Assembly (NCBI RefSeq): GCF_009937975.1
Contig: NZ_AP018441.1
Span: 3,720,001-3,784,000, forward strand
Source: Undibacterium sp. YM2
GTDB taxonomy: Bacteria > Pseudomonadota > Gammaproteobacteria > Burkholderiales > Burkholderiaceae_D
Reading direction: 5' to 3'
DNA: 64,000 nt
Position 1 is the stretch's first letter. Every line of letters starts with the position of its first letter. The position numbers and the translations under genes were made by a program. Below are positions 54,426 through 62,615 of the stretch, piece after piece. The notes beneath the pieces are model-generated. The model made no database searches. It had not been told where the DNA came from and saw nothing but the letters and a program-made list of their open reading frames with translations.

Positions 54426-55358
54426 ATGAAAAAACCCCGGCAAAGCCTGTCCAGCCTGTTCCTGAAGCAGGTGCCAGCAGCTGAGCGCGCGCATATCCGC
54501 TGTCTCGAAGAAATACAAAAAGCGCACGAGGGCCGCCCCTTTCATGTCGATGATGGCAATCTGCGTATCATGTATCTGAACCCCAAGTGCATGCAAAGCG
54601 TGATGAAACTGGATGCGCCGGATGAACTGGTCTGCGCCTACTCACGCACGGTCATGGGCTTGCTCATGTTCCACCCGCAGCCTCGTCATATCCTGTTGAT
54701 AGGTCTGGGCGGTGGCTCACTGGTTAAATACTGCTATCGCCATTTGCCAGACTGCCGCATCACCGTGCTGGAAATCAATGCCGACGTGATCGCCATGCGT
54801 GAGTTGTTCATGCTGCCGCCGGACGATGAACGCCTGCAAGTCATCCATTGCGATGCAGTGACCCACTTGCAAGACAATACTTATGATGCCGACGTCTTGC
54901 TGCTGGATGCCTATGATGAAAATGGTCTGGTAGCGGACTTGAACACGGCAGAATTTTATGCGATCTGCCATGCCAATCTGGTGGAGAATGGCATCATGGT
55001 TGCCAATGTCTGGGGCAAGCCCAGTGCCCTGGCTGGCATGCTCAGCCGCTTGCGCCAGCAGTTTGCACGCCAGGTCAGTTGGACGCGTTCACCTGACAGC
55101 TACAACCTCATTGTGTATGCCATCAAGGGTGCATTGAATCAGGTCAATGAACATACAATAAAGGCTTTGTCAGACCAGCATCCATCCTTGCAATTTTCTT
55201 CATTGCAGGACAAGCTGCTCAGCCTGCCCTTGTCTGCCGATTACGCTGATCCAGAAGAAGAACTGGCAGCACTCAAACTAAGCCTGTCAACCATCATGGT
55301 GCCAGACGCCAATGTCCCGCAAAACTATGCAGACTGGAAAAAGCAGGCTGCCCAATAA
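54426..55358 (+). CDS. Spermidine synthase-like (SpeE-fold) methyltransferase-type protein
   Basis: A 310-residue SpeE-fold protein. The decarboxy-SAM/SAM site is HILLIGLGGGSLVKYCY (about 88-104), followed by ITVLEINADVIAMREL and a second acidic motif VLLLDAYDENGLV. The N-terminal small beta-domain is partly retained. True spermidine synthase would need polyamine-binding acidic residues that I cannot verify here, so a general aminopropyltransferase-like label is safest. ATG 54426 has AGGTGA upstream and was chosen over 54399, which overlaps the ParB-like gene. It is 23 bases downstream of that gene. Confidence 0.85.
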   Translation: MKKPRQSLSSLFLKQVPAAERAHIRCLEEIQKAHEGRPFHVDDGNLRIMYLNPKCMQSVMKLDAPDELVCAYSRTVMGLLMFHPQPRHILLIGLGGGSLVKYCYRHLPDCRITVLEINADVIAMRELFMLPPDDERLQVIHCDAVTHLQDNTYDADVLLLDAYDENGLVADLNTAEFYAICHANLVENGIMVANVWGKPSALAGMLSRLRQQFARQVSWTRSPDSYNLIVYAIKGALNQVNEHTIKALSDQHPSLQFSSLQDKLLSLPLSADYADPEEELAALKLSLSTIMVPDANVPQNYADWKKQAAQ

Positions 55359-55420
55359 AAAGCATGTAAGGAAACCCGACAAGCGACGACCAATGAATAT
55401 CCACCCACTGAGGATAGTTC

Positions 55421-56191
55421 ATGAAAGCCCTGCTCTTATTTGGCGTTTTTCCCTGCGCAGTTAGCAATATGCAAGCCGCAGAAATCTGTAGTAAATCCAG
55501 CCCTGCACACACCGTTGCCCTGCTTGAGTTGTATACCTCTGAGGGTTGCGACAGTTGCCCACCCGCCGACAAAACCATCAGTCGTCTGTATCAAAGCACG
55601 GGCTTGAACAGTGAGCAAGTCATTCCCGTTTCCCTGCATGTCGATTATTGGGATTACCTGGGCTGGAAAGATGTGTTTGCCAAAAAGACTTATACCGACA
55701 GGCAAAGAACTCTGGCTGATCTGGCGAATAGCCGCACTGTTTATACGCCAGAAATCTTCATCGCTGGCAAAGAACTGCGTAGCTGGCGCAATGGCATGGC
55801 AGATGACATACGTCGTATCAATCAACAAGCTGCCACGGCATCATTGCGTCTGGGCATAGAAAAACTGGCAGATAGCAAGCTGTTCTTCACGATTCAAGGC
55901 AATAGCAGGCAAGATGCAAAGCTGCATTTTGCCCTGCTTGAGCAAGGCCTGGTCAGCAAGATACAGGCAGGCGAAAATCGCGGAGCCACTTTACAGCATG
56001 ACTTTGTCGCCAGGGAATGGGGTGATGCTTATCCACTCAGCGCTGGCAAGGCAGCAAGCTTTGCCGCCCAACTGAGTGTACCCGCCAATGCCAAACGCAA
56101 GAACCTGTCAGTGCTGGCCTTTGCCCAGGACAAACAAGGCAATGTCCTGCAGGCGCTTAGCCTGCCGCTCTGTGAGGCTCTGCAGCAATAA
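55421..56191 (+). CDS. DUF1223 thioredoxin-fold protein
   Basis: A 256-residue DUF1223 protein, probably periplasmic (signal peptide about 1-20, near MQAAE). The redox-like motif CDSCPPAD at Cys43-Cys46 and VSLHVDYWDYLGWKDVFAKKTYTDRQR are family hallmarks. The C-terminal half is a beta-sandwich-like region. DUF1223 members resemble thioredoxins but have no assigned substrate. Single gene. Confidence 0.9.
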   Translation: MKALLLFGVFPCAVSNMQAAEICSKSSPAHTVALLELYTSEGCDSCPPADKTISRLYQSTGLNSEQVIPVSLHVDYWDYLGWKDVFAKKTYTDRQRTLADLANSRTVYTPEIFIAGKELRSWRNGMADDIRRINQQAATASLRLGIEKLADSKLFFTIQGNSRQDAKLHFALLEQGLVSKIQAGENRGATLQHDFVAREWGDAYPLSAGKAASFAAQLSVPANAKRKNLSVLAFAQDKQGNVLQALSLPLCEALQQ

Positions 56192-56315
56192 CACCGCTCA
56201 CGCCAGTTTTTGGGTGGCTGGCGACAAAATTCACAGGCCTGGTCTTATTTTTTAAGCAAGCAAGGCATAAATGGCTTAGACTTTCTGCACTTTCCTGCCA
56301 GCCGCCATAGGAGCC

Positions 56316-56768
56316 ATGACCGTGAATATACTCGTCGCTTTGCTACACCATATCGCCGCCTTTACCCTGGTCAGCACGCTGCTGGCAGAACTTGTGCTGG
56401 TGCGCCAGCCGCTTACCGTGTCATCGGCTAAAAGCCTGCGCTTCATCGACAGCATTTATGGCCTGAGCGCCATGCTCATCATCGTGCTAGGTGTCTTGCG
56501 TGTGATGTACTTTGAAAAAGGCCAGGATTACTATCTGCATAGCCATGCCTTCATGCTCAAGATGACCACCTTTATCATCGTGGGCTTGCTTTCTATCTAT
56601 CCTACCGTGGTATTCCTGCGCTGGGGCAAGGCGGTCAAGCAAAACCAGTTGCCGGTATTTCCTGATGCTCAGGTCAACACCATACAGACCATATTGAAAC
56701 TGGAACTGGCTGGCGTCATCTTCATTCTCGCCGGTGCGGTACTCATGGCCAAGGGTTACAGTATGTAA
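56316..56768 (+). CDS. DUF2214 membrane protein
   Basis: A 150-residue inner-membrane protein with four hydrophobic helices (about 5-25, 42-64, 80-100, 128-148). The conserved VALLHHIAAFTLVSTLLAELVLVR and LGVLRVMYFEKGQDYYLHSHAFMLKMTTF segments place it in DUF2214. His and Arg residues within helices could be functional. Function unknown. Single gene. Confidence 0.88.
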   Translation: MTVNILVALLHHIAAFTLVSTLLAELVLVRQPLTVSSAKSLRFIDSIYGLSAMLIIVLGVLRVMYFEKGQDYYLHSHAFMLKMTTFIIVGLLSIYPTVVFLRWGKAVKQNQLPVFPDAQVNTIQTILKLELAGVIFILAGAVLMAKGYSM

Positions 56769-56893
56769 AACGGCATGGTTTTGATGAACACAGGCGACAA
56801 GAAAAGTTGTGTAAATGCCTGATTTCTGGCAATCTTTCCACATCATATAGTGCTGCCATCGCACATGGCGGCACAATTATCCGGGACATTGCC

Positions 56894-57265
56894 ATGTATG
56901 ACGAAAACGACTTTACCGCCGTATCCAAATTCCTGAAGCTGGGCATTAAAATCACATTCAGAAACCCCATGGGGCAAAACCCTTCTTTTCAATCGACCTT
57001 CCCCACGCCCAAGGGGGCCACTGTCACCCTGGATGAAAAAAGCCTCTATGATGTAGAGCGCAAACTGCGCGCCCTGATAGGCAGCGACGTACCGGTCAAG
57101 ACCAAGTTGGCACCATTTACTTATCTGGGGACGAATTTCCGTGGTTTGCTGTACTGTACCAAGGGATCCAATGAATACATCGTGCAGGAGACGCACGACC
57201 TGTTTGGCACGGAATCCAAGCGCATAGTACGTACTGCTGAATACTTCATACAACTCTTGAGCTGA
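56894..57265 (+). CDS. Hypothetical cytoplasmic protein
   Basis: A 123-residue protein of no recognised family (MYDENDFTAVSKFLKLGIKITFRNPMGQNPSF...). It is a mixed alpha/beta protein with no signal peptide, and a central ATVTLDEKSLYDVERKLRAL region. ATG 56894 was chosen because the first 29 codons of the longer frame (from 56807) read as non-coding and GGGA precedes this ATG. Single gene between DUF2214 and the LiaF-like genes. Confidence 0.6.
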   Translation: MYDENDFTAVSKFLKLGIKITFRNPMGQNPSFQSTFPTPKGATVTLDEKSLYDVERKLRALIGSDVPVKTKLAPFTYLGTNFRGLLYCTKGSNEYIVQETHDLFGTESKRIVRTAEYFIQLLS

Positions 57266-57466
57266 CGCCTGCCATGCCATGATGGCGTTGCCCAGGGCCG
57301 TTGATACCGCACTTTAGTCAATCCAGCGCTATTCTCACTGGCATTTCGTCAATCACCGACGAAAGCCGTCATTCGCCGAAAGGGGCGCGACAAGCGCCTT
57401 TGCTTTGGGTATCTTGATCTCACAGAACAAAAACACAGAAGTTTTTGATGATAGAAAGGTCAAGAT

Positions 57467-57826
57467 ATGTCTGCAAATTCTGAAACCCAGCGCCACAGCA
57501 AAGGCAATTTGTTTTTCGGTCTTACCCTGATAGTTGCAGGTAGCGTCTTTTTGATGGACCGCCTGGACGTCATCCATGCGCTTGATTACTGGTTCTTGCT
57601 GCCAGCCATGATCGCCATAGGCGGCCTGGTGGATATCATCAGCCCTGGCAAGCCTGAGCATATTGCCAAAGGCTGCTTCAGCCTGGTTTTTGCCTTGTGG
57701 CTGTATGTATCGATAGAACAATTATGGGGATGGAACTTCCGCACCAGTTGGCCTTTGCTGTTGATTGCCTTTGGCATACAGCACCTGGTTGGTGGTTTGC
57801 TGGCGGCCAGGGATACGCAAAAATAA
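57467..57826 (+). CDS. LiaI/LiaF-like transmembrane-region protein (DUF5668)
   Basis: A 119-residue membrane protein with four hydrophobic helices that matches the N-terminal LiaI-LiaF-like transmembrane region: GNLFFGLTLIVAGSVFLMDRLDVIHALDYWFLLPAMIAIGGLVDII and WPLLLIAFGIQHLVGGLLAA. Family relatives are part of Lia/cell-envelope-stress systems in Gram-positives; in proteobacteria the role is open. It leads the operon of a LiaF-like protein, LytS-type kinase and LytTR regulator (gap 48 bases to the next gene). Confidence 0.82.
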   Translation: MSANSETQRHSKGNLFFGLTLIVAGSVFLMDRLDVIHALDYWFLLPAMIAIGGLVDIISPGKPEHIAKGCFSLVFALWLYVSIEQLWGWNFRTSWPLLLIAFGIQHLVGGLLAARDTQK

Positions 57827-57874
57827 ATATATACCTTATCTACAACGAATGCTCACAAATACCGGATCATTATC

Positions 57875-58561
57875 ATGAAAAACAATAACCCTCAAGGCCG
57901 CATCCTGATCGGGGGCATGCTCCTGATTTTTGGCGCGCTGGCTCTCCTGGACAATCTGAACTTGTTCAATTTTCGCGAAGTATTTCACTTCTGGCCCATG
58001 GTCTTCATCTTTATCGGAGCCCTGAAGATTTCAAAAAGCGACACTACAGCAGGCTACATCATAGGCTGCGGCTTTGTTGGGCTGGGTGCTTTGCTGATAC
58101 TGCATCACATGGGCATCATTTATTTCCGCATGCGCGACTGGTGGCCGGTATTCATGATTTTTGCCGGCCTCATGGTCATCTTCAAGGGCAAGATAGGCGA
58201 TCAGGAAAAACTCATCAACAATGGCACGAACCAGGATGCGATCTGTAATATCGTTGCTGTCATGAGTGGCAACAAGCTGCAAAACAGCTCGCAGGATTTT
58301 CGCGGGGGTGAAATCAATTGCATCATGGGTGGGGTAGAACTGGATTTGCGTGCTGCGTCGATGCAGTCAGAAGCAACCCTGAATGTCTTTGCCATGTGGG
58401 GCGGGATCGTCCTGAAGATACCAAATGACTGGACCGTGGTTTCGCATGGCTCGCCCATACTCGGTGGCTTTGATGACAAGACTGTGCCACCGATGCTGAA
58501 TGCTAAGAAGCTTTACATCAAGGGTTATGCGGTCATGGGTGGCGTTGAAATCATCAACTGA
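57875..58561 (+). CDS. LiaF-like transmembrane protein with C-terminal beta domain
   Basis: A 228-residue protein. The N-terminal four-helix DUF5668/LiaF transmembrane region (about 8-110, repeated GxxLIxxGALxLLDNLNLF pattern) is followed by a soluble C-terminal LiaF-like beta-helix domain (about 125-228: NIVAVMSGNKLQNSSQDFRGGEINCIMGGVELDLRAA). In Bacillus, LiaF inhibits the LiaRS kinase. Here the downstream kinase is LytS-type, so a comparable repression of it is plausible. Operon: 12 bases before the kinase gene. Confidence 0.85.
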   Translation: MKNNNPQGRILIGGMLLIFGALALLDNLNLFNFREVFHFWPMVFIFIGALKISKSDTTAGYIIGCGFVGLGALLILHHMGIIYFRMRDWWPVFMIFAGLMVIFKGKIGDQEKLINNGTNQDAICNIVAVMSGNKLQNSSQDFRGGEINCIMGGVELDLRAASMQSEATLNVFAMWGGIVLKIPNDWTVVSHGSPILGGFDDKTVPPMLNAKKLYIKGYAVMGGVEIIN

Positions 58562-58573
58562 AGATAAAGATCC

Positions 58574-59644
58574 ATGCACCCTATTCTGTCAGACCGCCGC
58601 CGTTTCCTGGTCTATCTCATTGCCTGGATGATGACAGGGGTGCTGATCGCCAGGCTACTGGTGGCGGCTGATCTGACAAACTGGTCATTTGCCCTGTTAT
58701 TCTCTTTACCTTTGGCCCTGTTTGGCAGCTTCCTGACTTCTTCGGCTTATTTTGTCTGTCGTTCACTGCCCTTCAATCGCCGCAGCTTCAGCCTGGCTGC
58801 ACTGGTGTTTGCCAGTGCAGCTCTGATTTCTGGCCTTAGCTGGCTGGGACTGTGCTATGGCTGGAACCGGGTATTGGTATTGGCATCAGATGATGTCGAA
58901 GTGCTGCATCTCAGCAGTCATCTGCTGGTGCTGTTTTTTATCACCGGCTTTGCAGTTTACCTGCTGGCCCTGCTGGCCTTTGATGTATATATCGCCTTCG
59001 ACAATATACGTGAGGCAGAAAGACGGGAAGCGGCATCGCGACTGCTGGCAAGAGATGCTGAACTACAGGTCTTGCGCTCGCAAATTGACCCGCACTTCCT
59101 GTTCAACAGCCTCAATTCCATCAGTGCCCTGACGGCGATTGATGCTAATGCCGCACGCACGATGACGATAGCCCTGGCGGATTTCTTCCGGCAAACCCTG
59201 GCGATTGCCGAGAAAGAAAAAATCAGCCTCAAGGATGAATTACGCCTGTGTGAAAATTTTCTGGCGGTAGAAAAAATCCGTTTTGGAAAGAAACTGGATA
59301 CAGAGTTTGAGGTCACGGAAGAAGCAGAAAGCGCCCTGATCCCACCCATGATACTGCAGCCCTTGCTGGAAAATGCCATCAAGCATGGCATACGTAATTT
59401 ACCCAAGGGTGGCCTGATCAGGGTGACGATATTCCAGCGTGAAGGCTGGCTGCATATTGCCGTAGAAAATCCCGTCAGCGCTGATCCCGGTAACAGTACG
59501 GGCAATGGCCTGGGCCTGGTCAATCTGCGCCAGCGTTTTTTTGCCTTGTATGGCGAACAGGCGCGTGTTAGCTGGCAGCGCGGAGATGAAAAGTTTACGC
59601 TGGAAATGGCTTTACCTTTTGAACCCAATAATCAAACCCAATAA
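58574..59644 (+). CDS. LytS/YehU-type sensor histidine kinase
   Basis: A 356-residue kinase. About four N-terminal transmembrane helices (to about 140), a coiled-coil linker (AEREAASRLLARDAELQVLRSQ), a His_kinase domain with the phospho-acceptor His174 in QIDPHFLFNSLNSIS, and a HATPase domain (LLENAIKHGI about 272-281; NGLGLVNLRQRF about 315-326). This is the LytTR-partner type of kinase; the cognate response regulator is the next gene. The input is probably membrane-derived, with the LiaF-like proteins as candidate modulators. Confidence 0.93.
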   Translation: MHPILSDRRRFLVYLIAWMMTGVLIARLLVAADLTNWSFALLFSLPLALFGSFLTSSAYFVCRSLPFNRRSFSLAALVFASAALISGLSWLGLCYGWNRVLVLASDDVEVLHLSSHLLVLFFITGFAVYLLALLAFDVYIAFDNIREAERREAASRLLARDAELQVLRSQIDPHFLFNSLNSISALTAIDANAARTMTIALADFFRQTLAIAEKEKISLKDELRLCENFLAVEKIRFGKKLDTEFEVTEEAESALIPPMILQPLLENAIKHGIRNLPKGGLIRVTIFQREGWLHIAVENPVSADPGNSTGNGLGLVNLRQRFFALYGEQARVSWQRGDEKFTLEMALPFEPNNQTQ

Positions 59645-59665
59645 TCAAAATAAGCATGAGCAAGT

Positions 59666-60430
59666 ATGAATAAGCGCTTACAAGTCCTGATCGTCGATGA
59701 CGAAGAACTGGCCCGCAGATTATCACTGGAGTATTTGCGTGCTCATCCTGACCTCGACGTCATAGGTGAATGCGAAACCGGGCTGGAAGCTGTCGATGCC
59801 ATCAACAGACTCAATCCGGACCTGGTCTTGCTGGACATACAGATGCCGCAATTATCAGGGCTGGACGTGCTGGAACTGACAGGCAGGCGCAGCGGCGTGA
59901 TCTTCACGACCGCCTATGACCAATATGCCTTGAAAGCCTTTGACCTGCATGCGGTTGATTATTTATTGAAACCATACTCCCAGCAACGTTTTGATGAAGC
60001 ACTGGGCAAGGCACGCAAGCTGCTCATACAGGAAACCTCAGCCAGCTCTCCTACCTCATCAAGCACGCAAGCCCTGGAAACTCTGCTGGCCCAGCAAAGC
60101 GAAAAACTGCAACGCCTGCTGATACGTGACCGAGGCCAGGTACATGTCGTGCCGCTGGATAGCATAGATTATGTCGAAGCCCAGGACGACTATATCCTTA
60201 TCCATGCGGCGGGCAAATCGTATATGAAGACCCAGAGCCTGTCTGAACTTGAAGCCCAGCTTGATGCCGGCAAATTCGTACGGGTACACCGCTCTTTCCT
60301 GGTACAGGTCACGGCCGTACAATCAATTGAAAAAACCAGCAAGGACAGCCAGGTTGCCATCCTCAAAAGCGGTGCCCAGGTAGCTGTCAGCCGGGCTGGC
60401 AATGAACGCCTGCGTGCCCTGCTGAGTTAG
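59666..60430 (+). CDS. LytTR-domain response regulator
   Basis: A 254-residue response regulator. The receiver domain (about 5-120) has DDEE near 11-14, the phosphorylated Asp57 (LVLLDIQMPQLSG) and Lys about 108 in YLLKPYSQQ. The LytTR DNA-binding domain (about 150-252) has HVVPLDSIDYVEAQDDYILIHAAGKSYMKT and FVRVHRSFLV. It pairs with the LytS-type kinase 21 bases upstream and is probably the output for the LiaF-like pair. LytTR targets are often short imperfect direct repeats; none was proposed here. Confidence 0.94.
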   Translation: MNKRLQVLIVDDEELARRLSLEYLRAHPDLDVIGECETGLEAVDAINRLNPDLVLLDIQMPQLSGLDVLELTGRRSGVIFTTAYDQYALKAFDLHAVDYLLKPYSQQRFDEALGKARKLLIQETSASSPTSSSTQALETLLAQQSEKLQRLLIRDRGQVHVVPLDSIDYVEAQDDYILIHAAGKSYMKTQSLSELEAQLDAGKFVRVHRSFLVQVTAVQSIEKTSKDSQVAILKSGAQVAVSRAGNERLRALLS

Positions 60431-60440
60431 GGCCTGGCGC

Positions 60441-61298
60441 TTAGTTGATCGCCTTCAATACCAGGGCCAGTTCCGTCCTGGTTTCCTGCATCAGGGCCTC
60501 GATATTGTCTTTGTCAATATTCAGCAATTTGAAGCTGACCGGTACCGTGTTCCAGTCCAGCGTATCTATGCTTTCATTGACGAAATGGGCGTCGAGAAAA
60601 TCTGCCACTGTCACGACGTCGATCAGAGCGACCTTGTGGGTGGGGCCAGGTCTGTGGTCACGGTGGTCCATGACAGCAACACGGATGTCTTCAGAAATTT
60701 CCCAGTCTTCCAGTATCGCGCTGCCTATGCTGGCATGCCAGTGGTCGATCAAATCCCATAGCACCTGCTCAGACTTGAACAATTCCTGGTAATGGTTGGC
60801 GCGGTTCAGGATATAGAACTTGCCTATATCGTGCAGCAAACCGGCCAGCATGGCCTTGTCAGCACTGAGGCGGGTATAAGTCCTGGCTATTACCATGGCG
60901 AGAGCTGCCACCCGCAAACTGCGCCGCCAAAGTCCATCCATCTGGGCAGACAGGCTGCCATTGTATTTATTTTCGGCCAGTTGCTTCATGCCTATGGAGA
61001 TGGCCAGATTGCGTACCGCAGAAAATCCCAGCAAATTCGTGGCCGCCCGCAAATCACTGATTTTTCGTCCCTGGGCATTGAAACTGGCTGAATTACTCAG
61101 GTGCAGTACCTTGGCAGACAACACAGGCTCAGTGCCTATGATGCGTGTCACCATATCAGTAGAGATATCAGCCTGGCTCAGCGCCTTCCTGATCTTCATG
61201 GTTGCTCCAAGCGAAGTCGGGAACACCAGCTTTTTGGCAGACAATTCCGCAGTAAAGGCTTCAAGGAAAGCGAATTCAGTGTTTTTTTGGTCTGTCAT
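60441..61298 (-). CDS. HDOD-domain signalling protein
   Basis: A 285-residue HDOD protein (PF08668), a catalytically altered HD relative used in bacterial signalling. Visible: LVFPTSLGATMKIRKALSQ, EPVLSAKVLHLSNSASFNAQGRKISDLRAATNLLGFSAVRNLAISIGMKQL and DKAMLAGLLHDIGKFYILNRA with HD retained, then DHWHASIGSAILEDWEIS. HDOD proteins often bind signalling nucleotides or act in flagellar/chemotaxis and c-di-GMP-related control. It is a single gene converging on the LytTR gene with 10 bases between. Confidence 0.9.
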   Translation of the reverse strand: MTDQKNTEFAFLEAFTAELSAKKLVFPTSLGATMKIRKALSQADISTDMVTRIIGTEPVLSAKVLHLSNSASFNAQGRKISDLRAATNLLGFSAVRNLAISIGMKQLAENKYNGSLSAQMDGLWRRSLRVAALAMVIARTYTRLSADKAMLAGLLHDIGKFYILNRANHYQELFKSEQVLWDLIDHWHASIGSAILEDWEISEDIRVAVMDHRDHRPGPTHKVALIDVVTVADFLDAHFVNESIDTLDWNTVPVSFKLLNIDKDNIEALMQETRTELALVLKAIN

Positions 61299-61548
61299 GA
61301 TAGCAATAAGAATGCTGACGATTTTTTATTGTACCTTGCGAAACCTGTTTACGCAGGCTTGGCAAAGTCTGCTTACATGAATTATCAATTGCCCCTGCGC
61401 AGGCATATCCAATTGGCAGGCTTTAACCACCTTTTGATCCCCTATTCATGCATTTCGTCGCAAAGCCTGTGCAGACAGCATGGCGGGGGCGTAATCTGTA
61501 TTCATCGCAGTACGATACTGAAAAAACAGAAAACAAAGGGAAATCACC

Positions 61549-61824
61549 ATGAAATCTGCTCAAACCGAACAATTATTCACACTGATGCGCCAGGCTGCCC
61601 ATGAATTCTTTTATCTTTGTCGCAAGGCATTTCTGGCGATGATGGCCTTGCCTCTGCCGCATTTGTTGGTGATCTGCATGGTGATTGCAGTCGCCCTGAT
61701 GATATTGCCGCTGGCCCTGAGTATCTTTATCGCTTTCATGATATTCAAACTCATCGTCGTCTTGCTGGCGATTAACATCAACAAGAATCAAAAGCAGGCC
61801 AGGCAATTACATCAGGAGCAGTAA
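61549..61824 (+). CDS. Small hydrophobic membrane protein
   Basis: A 91-residue protein with one long or two short hydrophobic helices (about 35-57 and 60-78: LPHLLVICMVIAVALMILPLALSIFIAFMIFKLIVVLLAI) and a polar Gln/Lys tail. AAGGGA precedes ATG 61549. The family is not recognised. Single gene on the plus strand between minus-strand genes. Confidence 0.65.
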   Translation: MKSAQTEQLFTLMRQAAHEFFYLCRKAFLAMMALPLPHLLVICMVIAVALMILPLALSIFIAFMIFKLIVVLLAININKNQKQARQLHQEQ

Positions 61825-61870
61825 CAGACAGGGCTGCCCCCATGACAGGAACGCTGCGTGGGGACTGGCT

Positions 61871-62452
61871 TTACAGAGACGTTGCCGCCCTGGCTGCCTG
61901 TTCGTACAAACCTGACAATACCCGCAAGAAGCGCGCGAGTTCGCTCAACTCAAAACTCTCGGTACCATCGCCCGTCAGTGCAGATACCAATACCTGTTCA
62001 CGGATTTCAGAATAACGGCGGCAGATATCACGGCCCTCTTCATTGGTTGAATACAGGATTTCCTTGCCGCGTTTCTCGGTCTGCACCAACTTCAATGCTT
62101 GCAGTTTTTTCAATGAATAATTGACGATATGGGTGTCTTCGATATTCAGGATGAAGGCGATGTCTGCCAGTTTTTTCTCACGCGCCCGGTGGTTGATATG
62201 GTGCAGCACCAGCACATCAGTGATGGTCATGTCTTTCATGCCCACCGCAGCCATACACCTGACCGCCCAGCGGTTGAAGGCATTGCTGGCAATGATCATT
62301 CCAAATTCAAATTCACTCAATTCTGCACTCCTGCCCTCAGCCAGATGGGAAGAGGAGACGATAGGTACCCTTGGCGTGGCAGTAGTAGCAGTGGATGCTG
62401 CCGGGCTAAGGCCGGTTTTTGTGGCAGTTTTGGCAGGCTTGGTCGTGGACAT
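61871..62452 (-). CDS. Winged-helix (MarR-like) DNA-binding regulator
   Basis: A 193-residue regulator. A low-complexity Ser/Thr/Ala/Lys N-terminus (about 1-35) is followed by a winged helix-turn-helix core (about 75-145): ITDVLVLHHINHRAREKKLADIAFILNIEDTHIVNYSLKKLQALKLVQTEKRGKEILYST with recognition helix and wing, then a helical dimerisation tail. It resembles MarR/HTH_27 proteins. Neighbours give no clear target; divergent genes are absent. The ATG has CTTTAAAGAGTC upstream. Confidence 0.85.
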   Translation of the reverse strand: MSTTKPAKTATKTGLSPAASTATTATPRVPIVSSSHLAEGRSAELSEFEFGMIIASNAFNRWAVRCMAAVGMKDMTITDVLVLHHINHRAREKKLADIAFILNIEDTHIVNYSLKKLQALKLVQTEKRGKEILYSTNEEGRDICRRYSEIREQVLVSALTGDGTESFELSELARFLRVLSGLYEQAARAATSL

Positions 62453-62615
62453 AATGACTCTTTAAAGATAATTTGAATAAAAGACAGGCGTAATTGATAG
62501 CCTGATTTTATCTTCTTTGAGAAAAAAGTCAGTCTTTTCGCACTGTTTTATCAATAAAAAATCGATATTTTATGTTTTTATCCACAGCTTTGACGCAGCC
62601 ACAGCCATGTTTACC

